A stretch of 47,701 nt of DNA, from positions 1 to 47,701 of the forward strand of contig JBMZBW010000009.1 of the NCBI GenBank assembly GCA_049612785.1, read 5' to 3'. A program made the position numbers and the translations under genes. The stretch comes from UBA7985 sp049612785. Its GTDB lineage: Bacteria; Pseudomonadota; Alphaproteobacteria; UBA7985. Positions 1 through 8,463 of this stretch are shown piece after piece. Below the pieces are notes generated by a model. The model ran no database searches. It saw nothing but the letters and a program-made list of their open reading frames with translations, and was not told the origin of the DNA. The first letter of the stretch is position 1, and the number at the start of each line of letters is the position of its first letter.

Positions 1-194
1 AAGCTGATCAGACTGCGACCGTTCTTGTCGAGCGCCGCGTCATGCACCCGATCTACAAAAAGTTCCTGAAGAAGTCGAAGAAGTACGCTGCTCACGACCC
101 TCAGAACAAGTGCGAGGTTGGTCAGACAGTATCGATCCGAGAATGCCCACCAGTTTCAAAGTCGAAGCGCTTTGAAGTGGTGTACGAAGACTAG
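1..194 (+). CDS. rpsQ: 30S ribosomal protein S17 (3' part)
   Basis: This is the C-terminal 63 codons of ribosomal protein S17, a primary 16S rRNA-binding protein of the small subunit; the 5' end lies outside the window. The frame starts at base 3 and ends at TAG 192-194. Recognisable S17 features are VERRVMHPIYKKF, then KKSKKY, and the C-terminal RECPPVSKSKRFEVV. The usual S17 signature is close to RPLSKTK with a leading Arg; here that Arg is Pro and the Thr is Ser. In most bacteria rpsQ lies inside the S10 operon and is followed by rplN. Here it is followed by a strong terminator and an unrelated minus-strand gene, so this is either a second, stand-alone copy or a broken S10 operon. The family call is secure; the copy number cannot be judged from this window. 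Confidence 0.93.
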   Translation, partial: ADQTATVLVERRVMHPIYKKFLKKSKKYAAHDPQNKCEVGQTVSIRECPPVSKSKRFEVVYED

Positions 195-248
195 AGGTCT
201 TCGACCAGGCAGGGGCCAAAATACGGTCAGATGCTATAAGATTTCTTG

Positions 249-284
249 AAAGGGCATGCCTTCCGTTGGCGTGCCCTTTTTTTG
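249..284 (+). terminator. Rho-independent terminator after rpsQ
   Basis: A 9-bp stem, GGGCATGCC (252-260) with GGCGTGCCC (268-276), contains one G-T wobble and a 7-base loop. Seven T follow (277-283) and several A precede it. It lies 58 bases after the rpsQ stop and closes that transcript. Confidence 0.9.
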
Positions 285-584
285 TTGTGTCAGTTCTATT
301 TATGGCATGGCGTGTCGGGTGACTTGCGGTGGGTACGACCGGACACGCCGCCTTGCGGCGTGGCTCTTTTCCCGAGGACGGGGCTCCCGCGCCTGACCCC
401 GACTTTCGCGCCTCTGGCCCGAAAGTCGCCGCCAGCCCCGTCCTCGGTCCGGGTTTGTGCGGTCGATTAGGCAGCACGCTGACTTGTGCCTTTTGCAGCT
501 GATGGACTGGGGCTTCAAACGCGCCTTGTTTTGCGTTGTTGTCGCGGGAAGGCTGGCAAGATGGACGCGAAAGTAGCGAGAGAC
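285..584. other. Gene-free stretch between rpsQ and the AsmA-like gene
   Basis: No convincing coding sequence is seen here; the open frames are low-complexity or antisense continuations. The stretch is GC-rich in its middle and carries the inverted repeats described separately at 344-447. The two flanking genes converge on it (rpsQ on plus, the AsmA-like gene on minus), so no promoter for either is expected. Confidence 0.6.
344..447. repeat. Nested inverted repeats (palindromic intergenic element)
   Basis: Three perfect inverted repeats lie here. CACGCCGC (344-351) pairs with GCGGCGTG (355-362) over a 3-base loop and is followed by GCTCTTTT. CCGAGGACGGGGCT (372-385) pairs with AGCCCCGTCCTCGG (434-447). 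Inside that, GACTTTCG (401-408) pairs with CGAAAGTC (420-427). Folded as RNA or single-stranded DNA, this would be a stem with 14 perfect pairs at the base and an inner stem of 8. It could be a dispersed palindromic element, a second terminator for either converging transcript, or a small RNA. Confidence 0.7.
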
Positions 585-3500
585 CTAGTTGTTTCCGACG
601 ATATCCTGGAACCATTGGCGGTAGATGCCGGGGGTCAGGATTTGGAACGGGTTCACGCTCACGGCCGGGCTGGAGAAAGAGCCATCGACTTTGTAACCCG
701 CAGAGAACAGGCCGCCGCCGTCGGTACCCGTCAGGACCTGACCGATAATGGGAATGGACGCTGCGATTTCGCTGACGAGATTGAAGGGTGTGACGTTACC
801 CTGCAGCGCGAAGCGCTTTCCTTCAAAGTCGATGGAGCCCTCAGTGGTCAGGCCGACAGAAGGTCCTGCCATACGCAGGTCATCGAGGTACAGCGCACTG
901 TTGCCGTAGGTGAAGTTGCTGGTGAGGTTGGTGAACTGCAGTCCGCCACCCGCAGCCAGTTCCAGAATACCGGTCAAGGATGCCAGAGATAACAGTTGGA
1001 CCATGATCGGTGCGTCAACGACCAGGAAGTCGAGCATTTCCATTGAGCCCAGCCAGCCCCCTTTGGGTAAGGGAAGTGCACTATCGGCAGTCACTCTGAT
1101 TGTACCCCCTCTGATTTCATTGGTCAGATTGAGGGTTGAAAGCAGGGATCCAGCGTCGTCGGATTCAAAGGATAGTCGGTAAAAACCATTGGCTTGCGGG
1201 GTCAGGGAAGCCCGCAACTTGCCCATCTCTGGTGGCCGGCCCCTTACGTTTGCCGGCGATTGTGCATCGAGGCCAAACTGAATAACAGCGCCGTCATCAA
1301 TTGTTGCGGTGAGGTTGATGTCGGTGAAGGATTTACCGCCCGGCACGACGAATTGCCGGATGTTTGAAACGTTGATCAACCAGGGTTTCTGCGTGATTTT
1401 CGCTTCAGACGTTTCTGCATCACCCATCATGATACTGGCGTCGCGCTTACCCTGATTTTCCAGGATGGATTCGATGATGGGGCGGCCATCGAGCCTGCCA
1501 TCATTGATCTGGATCTGCATGTATTGCGGCTGATTGATCACGGAAAGCGAGCCGAGGTTATTGTCGCCTACGATCAGATTTCGTAAGTCCGCCCGGCTGA
1601 GTTCGTCGCCGCGCGCGTTCATTTCGATCTGACCCAGAAGATGAAGGGCGGGGCCATCGATCTTGAACGAGTCTATGCTGGCGAGACCGTTGCTGGTGAA
1701 TGTCATTTGTGCCGTGGCCATGCTCGGTTGGCCGATTGGTTTGAAGTACGGAAGGGGGGAAAGGTCGATGCTGGCGCGGCCTAAATTGGCCTCCACCGCC
1801 ATTGACTGTCGTCCGTTGATGTCCTGTTTGAAATTCAAGTCACCGCTGATTTCGCCTTTCACGTAATCAGGCAGAAAACCAAGAAGGGAACCGGAATCCT
1901 GTGTGTTCCCACCAAAAGAGGCGGTGAGGTCGAGGTTCTCGAGCTTCCCGCCATCAAGATCGAGATCAAGTGTTGCGTTCGCACGGATCAGACCGAGGTT
2001 GATGGAGCCCGTTGTGGCGATGCGTTCGGGCTTGATGCGAACGGGAAGTCGAGCAGCGGTGAGAGGAAGACCGCCGAGATAATCGGCAACGGTCAAATTC
2101 TGCAGGTCCAGCCGGATATCGTAATCTGGCTTGAAAGCGGCCGGTTCAGCCAACGACAACGTCATCTCGGACTGTGCTTCTAAAAGGCCCGAAGTTTTGG
2201 CAATCGGTACAGTGTTACCGATATCGTCGAGCCCGATGTCAGCCGAGGAGAGGTAGGTCAGGCTTTCGCGGACGGGGCCATTGAGCTTGCCCTGCAGGGT
2301 CAAGCGCGGATCGTTATCGTTGCGAAGATCAATTCGAATGGTGCTGTCTTGTGCAGACAGAGGCCCGATCGTCGCGCGATCAAGGGCAATGGCATAAAGA
2401 TCATTATCGATTTGAACACGCCCGGTCGCGCCACTGGAATAACCCAGCCCATCGCTGATCTTGAAAGCACCGCCTGCGAAGCGGATGTCGGCTTTCAGGT
2501 CGTTTACAACCGGTGCTGCACCACCGGTTTTCATGTCCAGTGTCAACGACTGCCCTTGGGTTGTCCCTCGGGCAATATTCTGTTTGAACCACAGGCGACC
2601 AGCATCTTGGTTGGCGTCGGGCCAGAGGGCGAGGACTTCGTCTCGGGTCAGCTGCCACGGTGTATCCACGCTCATCCTGATCCGCTGGATCTTAGGAGCC
2701 AGCGTTTCGATGCTCAGATCCAACTGTGCCGGGGCCAACTCTCGCCCATTAACGGTGGGACTTATCTCCAGTTGATCGAAGCGCAGCCCGGCTGGACTGA
2801 ATTGCCCTTTAAATCGACCGCCGCGGAGTTCTAAAGGGCTTTGATACAGGGCTGGCAGGGTGGCCATTCCGGGGCCGATCGCTGTGTCGAAAGTCAGATT
2901 AAGAAGGCGTCCATCTTCAGCAATGTCCATCTGCACGCCCCCTGAAACCTCGCCGTCGAAGTCCATCACGTCGCGTAAAGCAGCTTTGAGCGCGGGCTCG
3001 CTGGCAAAGGTTTCGGATGGTGCCTGCATGGTGAGCGACCAGCCACCCGCACCGCCGGTCCGGATCGCGCCGCTGGCGACTAAAGTCGGTGCAATGTCTG
3101 TAAATGTCGGGCTGGTGTGGCGCAGCGCATCAAGCTGATAGCGCTGGATGCTAAAGGCTTGAATTTGGCCTTGATCGTTGAGATTGGCCGAGAAATTCAG
3201 GTCAACGGGGTCCGTGCGCTCCTCCGCGTAGAGCTCTTTTGGGAGATAGGCGGCGATGTCTGACAGGGCGATATCAGACATGGTGGTGCTCAGCTCCAGG
3301 CCTTGCCCGTTCAAGGGCGTGGTCAGCCTGACTTGTCCGTCGGCATAGCTTTGTCCAACCTCAAACAGGCCGTCGACCTCTAATCTGGCCTCTTGTCGAT
3401 CCGTCCTGAACGTCACAACCGCGTCGTGGATAACGATGCGCTCATCGACCACAGCGTCATCAAATACAACAGAGCCGCCGGTCAGTCTTAATTCCTCAAA

Positions 3501-4076
3501 TCGGCTTAGAAGACCATCGCGCTGGAGCAGATTTTCCCTCAGCTGATCCAGAGGGGCACGCTGCGCCGGGCCGTCGCTTGCTGGGCTTGGGGTCGTTGAG
3601 GCTTCGGCCACGCCACCCAAGCCTGGGACACCGGTGATGTCCAAGAGCGCCGCGTCATCAGGGCGCGGTTTGACAGAGAAATCAAAGGCGCCATCGTTCT
3701 GGCGGCGGGCCCCAAAGCTGAGCTCCTGAATGTTGATTTTGGTCAGGCGCGGTTTGCCTAGCAGGAGGTCCGGCAGGGACAGGGCAACGGTCATTTCGCC
3801 AATATCGAGCGGCGTTGAGGCCAGACCGCCGCTGGCATTCACACCCGAGAGCAGGAGCCGCGCACCCCCTTGGCCGGGCTCGAGCGCAATCCGGGTTTTT
3901 TCGATGGCGACGATACCACCGTGGATCTGCTCGGAGGCATTTCGTTCGAGCCACGGCGTGAGAAAGTTTGCTTCGACCGGGTATCGAGACGCTCTTTCCA
4001 GCACCATTGCAACGCCAACCGCCCCGGCAATAACCAGGAACAGGACAAATGTCAGCAATCGCACAAGCCAGTTCAT
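585..4076 (-). CDS. AsmA/YhdP-like giant envelope protein (DUF3971-type)
   Basis: This is a 1163-residue protein with one N-terminal membrane segment (about residues 5-26). A very long periplasmic part follows, rich in beta-strand patterns with alternating hydrophobic residues and many Asp/Gly/Asn turns. The size, the single anchor and the C-terminal stretch rich in phenylalanine and glycine (around GGGLQFTNLTSNFTYGNSAL) fit the AsmA-like/YhdP family. That family's E. coli members (YhdP, TamB, YdbH) help carry phospholipids between inner and outer membrane. The ATG at 4076 directly precedes the anchor. The protein ends SVNPFQILTPGIYRQWFQDI plus a few residues, the usual C-terminal style of alphaproteobacterial YhdP proteins. 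It is transcribed away from bcp, with a 171-base divergent region between them. The family is well supported; the substrate is not known. Confidence 0.85.
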   Translation of the reverse strand: MNWLVRLLTFVLFLVIAGAVGVAMVLERASRYPVEANFLTPWLERNASEQIHGGIVAIEKTRIALEPGQGGARLLLSGVNASGGLASTPLDIGEMTVALSLPDLLLGKPRLTKINIQELSFGARRQNDGAFDFSVKPRPDDAALLDITGVPGLGGVAEASTTPSPASDGPAQRAPLDQLRENLLQRDGLLSRFEELRLTGGSVVFDDAVVDERIVIHDAVVTFRTDRQEARLEVDGLFEVGQSYADGQVRLTTPLNGQGLELSTTMSDIALSDIAAYLPKELYAEERTDPVDLNFSANLNDQGQIQAFSIQRYQLDALRHTSPTFTDIAPTLVASGAIRTGGAGGWSLTMQAPSETFASEPALKAALRDVMDFDGEVSGGVQMDIAEDGRLLNLTFDTAIGPGMATLPALYQSPLELRGGRFKGQFSPAGLRFDQLEISPTVNGRELAPAQLDLSIETLAPKIQRIRMSVDTPWQLTRDEVLALWPDANQDAGRLWFKQNIARGTTQGQSLTLDMKTGGAAPVVNDLKADIRFAGGAFKISDGLGYSSGATGRVQIDNDLYAIALDRATIGPLSAQDSTIRIDLRNDNDPRLTLQGKLNGPVRESLTYLSSADIGLDDIGNTVPIAKTSGLLEAQSEMTLSLAEPAAFKPDYDIRLDLQNLTVADYLGGLPLTAARLPVRIKPERIATTGSINLGLIRANATLDLDLDGGKLENLDLTASFGGNTQDSGSLLGFLPDYVKGEISGDLNFKQDINGRQSMAVEANLGRASIDLSPLPYFKPIGQPSMATAQMTFTSNGLASIDSFKIDGPALHLLGQIEMNARGDELSRADLRNLIVGDNNLGSLSVINQPQYMQIQINDGRLDGRPIIESILENQGKRDASIMMGDAETSEAKITQKPWLINVSNIRQFVVPGGKSFTDINLTATIDDGAVIQFGLDAQSPANVRGRPPEMGKLRASLTPQANGFYRLSFESDDAGSLLSTLNLTNEIRGGTIRVTADSALPLPKGGWLGSMEMLDFLVVDAPIMVQLLSLASLTGILELAAGGGLQFTNLTSNFTYGNSALYLDDLRMAGPSVGLTTEGSIDFEGKRFALQGNVTPFNLVSEIAASIPIIGQVLTGTDGGGLFSAGYKVDGSFSSPAVSVNPFQILTPGIYRQWFQDIVGNN

Positions 4077-4171
4077 TGCACAGTAAGTAACTGATTCCGC
4101 GCTAAAATAGTAGTCCCGATTCGCATGGACTTAGTCAGAAGTCTGTTTCATTTCCGTGATTTTATGTGTCC

Positions 4172-4201
4172 TTGGTTGACCTGCGTTGCAGGCCGAACCA
4201 A
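4172..4201. promoter_or_regulatory. Imperfect palindrome upstream of bcp
   Basis: TTGGTT (4172-4177) and AACCAA (4196-4201) form the outer arms; CCTGC (4180-4184) and GCAGG (4188-4192) form the inner arms around GTT. The element ends 46 bases before the bcp start, in the region shared with the divergent AsmA-like gene. It could be an operator for a dimeric regulator or a 5' leader hairpin. No regulator can be named. Confidence 0.4.
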
Positions 4202-4247
4202 ATCCTGTGACGACACACAATTTTCGTAACAGATGGAGAGGCGTCCG

Positions 4248-4715
4248 ATGACTGTAGAAGCAGGTGATCTTGCCCCGGATTTTGATTTGCCGGCCAATGG
4301 TGGAAGCAGCGTGAAGCTGAGTGATTTGCGCGGTAAAAAGGTCGTGCTGTTTTTCTACCCAAAAGCCATGACTTCGGGCTGTACCAAGGAAGCTTGCGGG
4401 TTTCGTGATTCCCTTGGCGATTTCACGTCAGCCGATACCGTTATCATTGGCATGTCCAAGGACGAAGTGAAGAAGCTCGATAAATTCGTTGAAAAAGAAG
4501 AGCTTACCTATGCCTTGGCGTCTGATTTTGAGCAGACGACATGCGAGGCTTATGACGTATGGAAAGAGAAGTCCATGTACGGCAAGAAGTACATGGGGAT
4601 AGAGCGGTCTACGTTCCTGATTGACCGTGAAGGCAAGATTGCGACGGCGTGGCGAAAGGTCAAAGTGCCGGGGCATGTCGAAGCGGTCCTAGCCGAAGCA
4701 CAGGCGCTGAGCTAA
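4248..4715 (+). CDS. bcp: Thiol peroxidase of the BCP/PrxQ family
   Basis: This is a 155-residue peroxiredoxin that reduces hydrogen peroxide and organic hydroperoxides in the cytoplasm with electrons from thioredoxin. The motif FYPKAMTSGCTKEACGFRD places the peroxidatic Cys at residue 45 and the resolving Cys at 50, the BCP two-cysteine spacing. The usual motif reads PKDxTxGCTxEA; Ala-Met replaces the two residues after PK. The ATG at 4248 is chosen over an in-frame ATG at 4233 because GGAGAGG (4235-4241) sits 6 bases before it and the family starts near this point. The next gene begins 6 bases after the stop, so the two are probably co-transcribed. Confidence 0.93.
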   Translation: MTVEAGDLAPDFDLPANGGSSVKLSDLRGKKVVLFFYPKAMTSGCTKEACGFRDSLGDFTSADTVIIGMSKDEVKKLDKFVEKEELTYALASDFEQTTCEAYDVWKEKSMYGKKYMGIERSTFLIDREGKIATAWRKVKVPGHVEAVLAEAQALS

Positions 4716-4721
4716 GCCTTC

Positions 4722-5549
4722 ATGACCCTTTTTGAAGCTGCCGCACGATCACTCGCGCTCGCTGATCCCGTAGAAAAATGTCGGGAAACCCGGAAATGGA
4801 TCGCGTCGTGGCGGGCGGAGGGCGCGCCGGTCACTTTGATGGGTGATCGTCAAGACCCTGGCTTGTCTGATCGACCCGGGCGCTTGGATCGCCCGGAACT
4901 CGTCTCGCCCAACGACGTACCGAAGCGCAAGATCACTGGCGCGCCTGAGGGCCGTCGTGCGTTGTTACACGCCATCGCACATATTGAGTTGAACGCAGTA
5001 AATTTGGCTTTGGATGTTGCCGTTCGGTACTGGAACGTCCCCATGCCGGATGCCTTCTTTCGCGAATGGATTGGTGTGGCGGATGACGAGGCCAAGCATT
5101 TCCTTTTGCTCAACGACCGTTTGCAGGCCTTGGATGGTTCCTATGGCGACTTGCCCGCACACAATGGCTTGTGGGAGAGCGCGATTGCGACCAAAGGCGA
5201 TATTCTCGCGCGGTTGGCTGTTGTCCCGATGGTGTTGGAAGCCAGAGGGCTGGATGTCACGCCCATGATGATCGAGAAGTTTACTCAGGTTGGCGATCTG
5301 GAAACGGTCGAAGCGCTAAAGGTCATCTATGAGGACGAAATCGGTCACGTTGCGGTCGGACGACGTTGGTTTGAACACGTGGCTGATGAGCGGGGATTGG
5401 ACCACGAAACCACGTGGCATGAATTGGTCCGGACTCATTTTCATGGGCAGGTAAAGCGTCCCTTCAATAAGCCAGCGCGGTCAGAAGCGGGGATGCGACC
5501 GGAATACTATGAACCTCTGGCAGACTGGTACGAAGGCATTGAGCTTTAA
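4722..5549 (+). CDS. DUF455 ferritin-like protein
   Basis: This 275-residue protein is of the DUF455 family, predicted to adopt a ferritin-like four-helix bundle. Acidic and histidine residues that could hold a di-iron centre are visible in two helix pairs: AHIELNAVNLALD with DDEAKHF (about residues 85-125), and YEDEIGHVAVGRRWFEH (about 205-222). This ExxH-type pattern is typical of the family and resembles MiaE-like hydroxylases. The function of DUF455 proteins is not established. The gene starts 6 bases after bcp, and alphaproteobacteria often pair these two, which hints at a redox or iron role. The N-terminal 70 residues form a Pro/Arg/Asp-rich lead-in. Confidence 0.85.
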   Translation: MTLFEAAARSLALADPVEKCRETRKWIASWRAEGAPVTLMGDRQDPGLSDRPGRLDRPELVSPNDVPKRKITGAPEGRRALLHAIAHIELNAVNLALDVAVRYWNVPMPDAFFREWIGVADDEAKHFLLLNDRLQALDGSYGDLPAHNGLWESAIATKGDILARLAVVPMVLEARGLDVTPMMIEKFTQVGDLETVEALKVIYEDEIGHVAVGRRWFEHVADERGLDHETTWHELVRTHFHGQVKRPFNKPARSEAGMRPEYYEPLADWYEGIEL

Positions 5550-5567
5550 TTAAAGCGCCTCGTGAGA

Positions 5568-5578
5568 TGACAGTGTCA
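5568..5578. promoter_or_regulatory. TGACA-G-TGTCA palindrome upstream of the TetR gene
   Basis: TGACAGTGTCA is a perfect 11-base dyad, 74 bases before the TetR-family start and 19 bases after the DUF455 stop. A position between the two genes fits an operator, perhaps for autoregulation. It is short enough that chance cannot be excluded. Confidence 0.35.
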
Positions 5579-5651
5579 AGATTTTGGTAGGCATCCTTGT
5601 TTATTTCTTTACAATGCCAAGACCAGTACGAATTTGAGAGATTAGATCCCT

Positions 5652-6284
5652 ATGGCGGTAGAGCAAAAGGCACCCAATCGTTACCACCACGGTGATTTGC
5701 GGCGCGCGCTGTTGGCGGCTGTGGATGAGATCGTGAAGGAACTGGGCGTTGAAGGGCTGAGTTTGCGCGAATGCGCGCGCCGGGCTGGGGTCTCTCATGG
5801 TGCACCTGCCCACCACTTCGGCGACAAGCGGGGTATGCTGACGGAGTACGCGACCGACGGCTTCGAAAAACTCCTCAGCTCGATTGCCTTGGAGTTCGAC
5901 AAGGTGAGCCTTGAAGATACGAAGGGTCGGTTGAAGGCTGTGGGCAAGGGTTACGTTGCCTTTGCCTTGGCGCATCAGGCTCAATTCAAGGTCATGTTCC
6001 GATCTGAATTGCTGGATAATGAAAACCAGCGGCTGCTTGATCGTGGACGACAGGTGTTTGAAGTTCTGACCAAAGCGCTCGCGGCCCATTGGTCTGCGAC
6101 CAACCAAGGCTGGCGCAAAGAAAATCTGGCGCAGATTTCACTGGCATGGTCGGCCGTGCATGGCTTCGCTGTGCTGGCTGTCGAGGCGGATTTGCTGCGA
6201 ATGGGGGAGGAGGGGCTCCTCAATCCAGATCCGGATGCCGTTCTCGATCAACTAATGCTGATCGCGGAGCCACCGGGTCAGTAA
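5652..6284 (+). CDS. TetR/AcrR family transcriptional regulator
   Basis: This 210-residue regulator has a typical TetR N-terminal helix-turn-helix: RYHHGDLRRALLAAVDEIV, then LSLRECARRAGVSHGAPAHH, then FGDKRGMLTEYATDGF (about residues 10-75). The C-terminal ligand-binding half contains WSAVHGFAVLAVEADL (about residues 170-185), like the WHG-type C-terminal domain of a subgroup of TetR proteins. The ligand is unknown. The start is ATG 5652. It converges with the aminotransferase gene, and the two coding regions overlap by 33 bases at their 3' ends. Targets may include itself, through the palindrome at 5568, or neighbours. Confidence 0.9.
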   Translation: MAVEQKAPNRYHHGDLRRALLAAVDEIVKELGVEGLSLRECARRAGVSHGAPAHHFGDKRGMLTEYATDGFEKLLSSIALEFDKVSLEDTKGRLKAVGKGYVAFALAHQAQFKVMFRSELLDNENQRLLDRGRQVFEVLTKALAAHWSATNQGWRKENLAQISLAWSAVHGFAVLAVEADLLRMGEEGLLNPDPDAVLDQLMLIAEPPGQ

Positions 6285-7409
6285 GGCTGCGGCAGTCAGA
6301 ACCGACTGTTCATCGGTGCAGTAGCTCAGACGGATGAAATTCTGGCCGCGCTTGGTGTCGAAATCAGCGCCCGGCGTAATCGCGATACCTGTTTCCTCAA
6401 GGATGCGAGAACACAGCTGAACGGCATCATCGGTCAAATGGCTGACGTTGGCATAAAGATAGAATGCGCCGTCAGGGGATGAAATCTCGCTGACACCTCC
6501 GTCGATGAGGGCTTGCTGCAAGACCGTTCGATTGCGCCGGTAGCCTTCTTTCAGCGCATCCAACTCCTCACTGGCCTGCAAAGCGCCAAGCGCTGCAATC
6601 TGGCTGACGGCGGGCGTACAAATCGTCATGTTTCCCTGCAGTCTTTCCAGCGGTCGCATCATGTCTTCGGGCATGACCAGCCAGCCAACCCGCCAACCTG
6701 TCATCGAGAAGTATTTGGAAAACGAGTTGATGACGATGGCATCGGGGTTCACAGCGACGGCCGTGGTTTCCGGGGTGCCATAAGTCAGTCCGTGATAGAT
6801 CTCGTCAGAAATCAAGCGGACGTCGTTGTCCCGACACCAGTTGCTGATTTCCGTAAAATCTTCAGGAGACAGCATGGAACCCGTAGGATTTGAGGGTGAG
6901 GCAATGATCAGGCCGTCGATTGACCCCGAGAGAGCGCTGAGGGCTTCGACGGTGGGTTGATAGTGGGTTTCCGGCCCCGTCATAATCTCTACAGCGTTCA
7001 GGCCCAAAGCATTGAGGATGTTTCGGTAGCAAGGATAACCGGGGGTCGCCAAGGCGACCGAGTCCCCTTCATCAAAGGCGGTCAGAAAGGCCAAAGCAAA
7101 GGCGCCACTGGCACCCTGCGTCACCGCAATTTGTGACGCCGGAACTTCTGCATCATACCACTCCTTGTAGAGGGCGCTGATACCTTGCCTGAGCTCGTCG
7201 ATGCCCAGGGCCATGGTGTACCCGAGGGTTTGCGAGTCTAAAGCCGTTTTGACCGCTTCCCGCGCCGCCAGGGGCGCTGGCGTTCCCGGCTGACCCACCT
7301 CCAGATGATAGACCGCGCGACCGGCTTGTTCAGCATCTTGAGCCGCTCTCATCACGTCCATCACGCGAAAGGCATCAACTGTGCTTCGTTTTGCTACTTT
7401 AAGCCCCAT
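6252..7409 (-). CDS. Class I/II PLP-dependent aminotransferase
   Basis: This 385-residue fold-type I aminotransferase has the PLP-binding lysine at residue 232 in NSFSKYFSMTGWRVGW. SPSNPTG lies at 171-177 and the cofactor-contacting Asp at 202 in SDEIYHG. The TQGASGAFALAF segment contacts the PLP phosphate. Such enzymes move an amino group between an amino acid and 2-oxoglutarate or pyruvate; the residues visible here do not fix the substrate. Aspartate/aromatic/methionine-type enzymes are the closest look-alikes. The gene is transcribed divergently from the DsbA-like gene and converges on the TetR gene with a 33-base overlap. Confidence 0.9.
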   Translation of the reverse strand: MGLKVAKRSTVDAFRVMDVMRAAQDAEQAGRAVYHLEVGQPGTPAPLAAREAVKTALDSQTLGYTMALGIDELRQGISALYKEWYDAEVPASQIAVTQGASGAFALAFLTAFDEGDSVALATPGYPCYRNILNALGLNAVEIMTGPETHYQPTVEALSALSGSIDGLIIASPSNPTGSMLSPEDFTEISNWCRDNDVRLISDEIYHGLTYGTPETTAVAVNPDAIVINSFSKYFSMTGWRVGWLVMPEDMMRPLERLQGNMTICTPAVSQIAALGALQASEELDALKEGYRRNRTVLQQALIDGGVSEISSPDGAFYLYANVSHLTDDAVQLCSRILEETGIAITPGADFDTKRGQNFIRLSYCTDEQSVLTAAALLTRWLRDQH

Positions 7410-7557
7410 AGCGCGGCACTCTCTTTGCTATATTGTTCGTCATAACTCGGCTGTAGCCATTGGTAGTTCGACTTTAAACAAAACGCCACTGGACATCCTC
7501 GCAGTCTGCGAGAGAAAGCTGGTGTATATTCGCATAATACAATTGGAGAGCATCCAC

Positions 7558-8325
7558 ATGATCCGACTTATTTCCGTTGCCCTGGGTATTTTCGCAATGG
7601 CCGCGACGGCTCAGGTGGCTTTGGCGCAAGACGCAAACACAGCCACCACCGAACAGATTTTCAGCGATCAAGAGCGTGATCGAATTCGAGCGGAAGCTCT
7701 GGCTGCCATTCTGCAGTATCCGGAAATTATCGAGGAAGCTCTGGAAATTCTGGAGCAACGCCGCTCCAACGCGGCTCTGGCATCAGTGCTTCGTGATCCA
7801 AACACGCCAATCCTTGGTAACCCAGATGCGCCAGTAACCCTGATCGAATTCTTTGACTACAACTGCGGTTACTGTCGCCGAATGGCGGAACCGCTGCAGG
7901 AGCTGCTCGCTCAAGACGATAACGTTCGCGTCGTGATGATTGAAACACCAATCCTGAGCGAAGAATCATTGGGCGCAGCGCAGGCGTCTCTGGCCGTTCA
8001 CATGCTGGGCGGTGATTACAGCAAAGTGCATTTTGATGCGATGATCTCAAGCGGTCGTGCCTCCAGTGACAGCGTGATAAGCTTGGCGGAAGATCTGGGT
8101 CTGAACAAAGACGCGTTGAATGCTGTGATGAACGGCAGCAGCGTGATGGAAACCATTTCCCGCAACTACGCGGCCATGCAGGCGCTTGATATCAGCGGCA
8201 CCCCCGCTTTCATCGTTGCCGGCAGTACGCAGCCCGATAACCTGACAGATATTAACTTGATGCCGGGTGCCGTTCCTGTGGAAGAATTGCGCGCAACCAT
8301 CGAGATGATCCGTGTAGGCTCCTAA
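7558..8325 (+). CDS. Periplasmic DsbA-family thiol oxidoreductase (ScsC-like)
   Basis: This 255-residue protein is exported: the signal peptide ends ALA at residues 21-23. The thioredoxin-fold active site CGYC is at 103-106 within FFDYNCGYCRRM, and the cis-proline is Pro216 in SGTPAFIV. The region between the signal and the thioredoxin fold (about residues 33-80, with ILQYPEIIEEALEILEQ) resembles the helical N-terminal domain of ScsC/BdbD-like proteins, which can drive oligomerisation. It probably forms or shuffles disulfides in the periplasm. The ATG at 7558 is chosen because the signal peptide starts there and GGAGAG precedes it by 7 bases; the frame is open further upstream. A strong terminator follows. 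Confidence 0.9.
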   Translation: MIRLISVALGIFAMAATAQVALAQDANTATTEQIFSDQERDRIRAEALAAILQYPEIIEEALEILEQRRSNAALASVLRDPNTPILGNPDAPVTLIEFFDYNCGYCRRMAEPLQELLAQDDNVRVVMIETPILSEESLGAAQASLAVHMLGGDYSKVHFDAMISSGRASSDSVISLAEDLGLNKDALNAVMNGSSVMETISRNYAAMQALDISGTPAFIVAGSTQPDNLTDINLMPGAVPVEELRATIEMIRVGS

Positions 8326-8413
8326 TTATAGCAGCCTAGGTGTGATTTTTTTTGGGTTAAAATCGCGAACTTGCCTTAATTGCCTAAAACTAATCTGACT
8401 GCTCTTCTGTGAT

Positions 8414-8463
8414 AAAAGGGGTTTTCCGGATTATTATGCGACCGGAAAACCCTTTTCTTTTTG
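8414..8463 (+). terminator. Rho-independent terminator after the DsbA-like gene
   Basis: AAAAGGGGTTTTCCGG (8414-8429) pairs with CCGGAAAACCCTTTT (8442-8456) with one bulged G, over a 12-base loop. CTTTTTT follows, up to 8462. A long stem with A-rich and T-rich flanks could act in both directions, but only the plus strand has an upstream gene. Confidence 0.88.

Noticed and set aside
486..992. A plus-strand frame running from the intergenic region into the AsmA-like gene
   Set aside because: Most of it is antisense to the conserved C-terminus of the AsmA-like protein, and the translation shows no domain or export signal.
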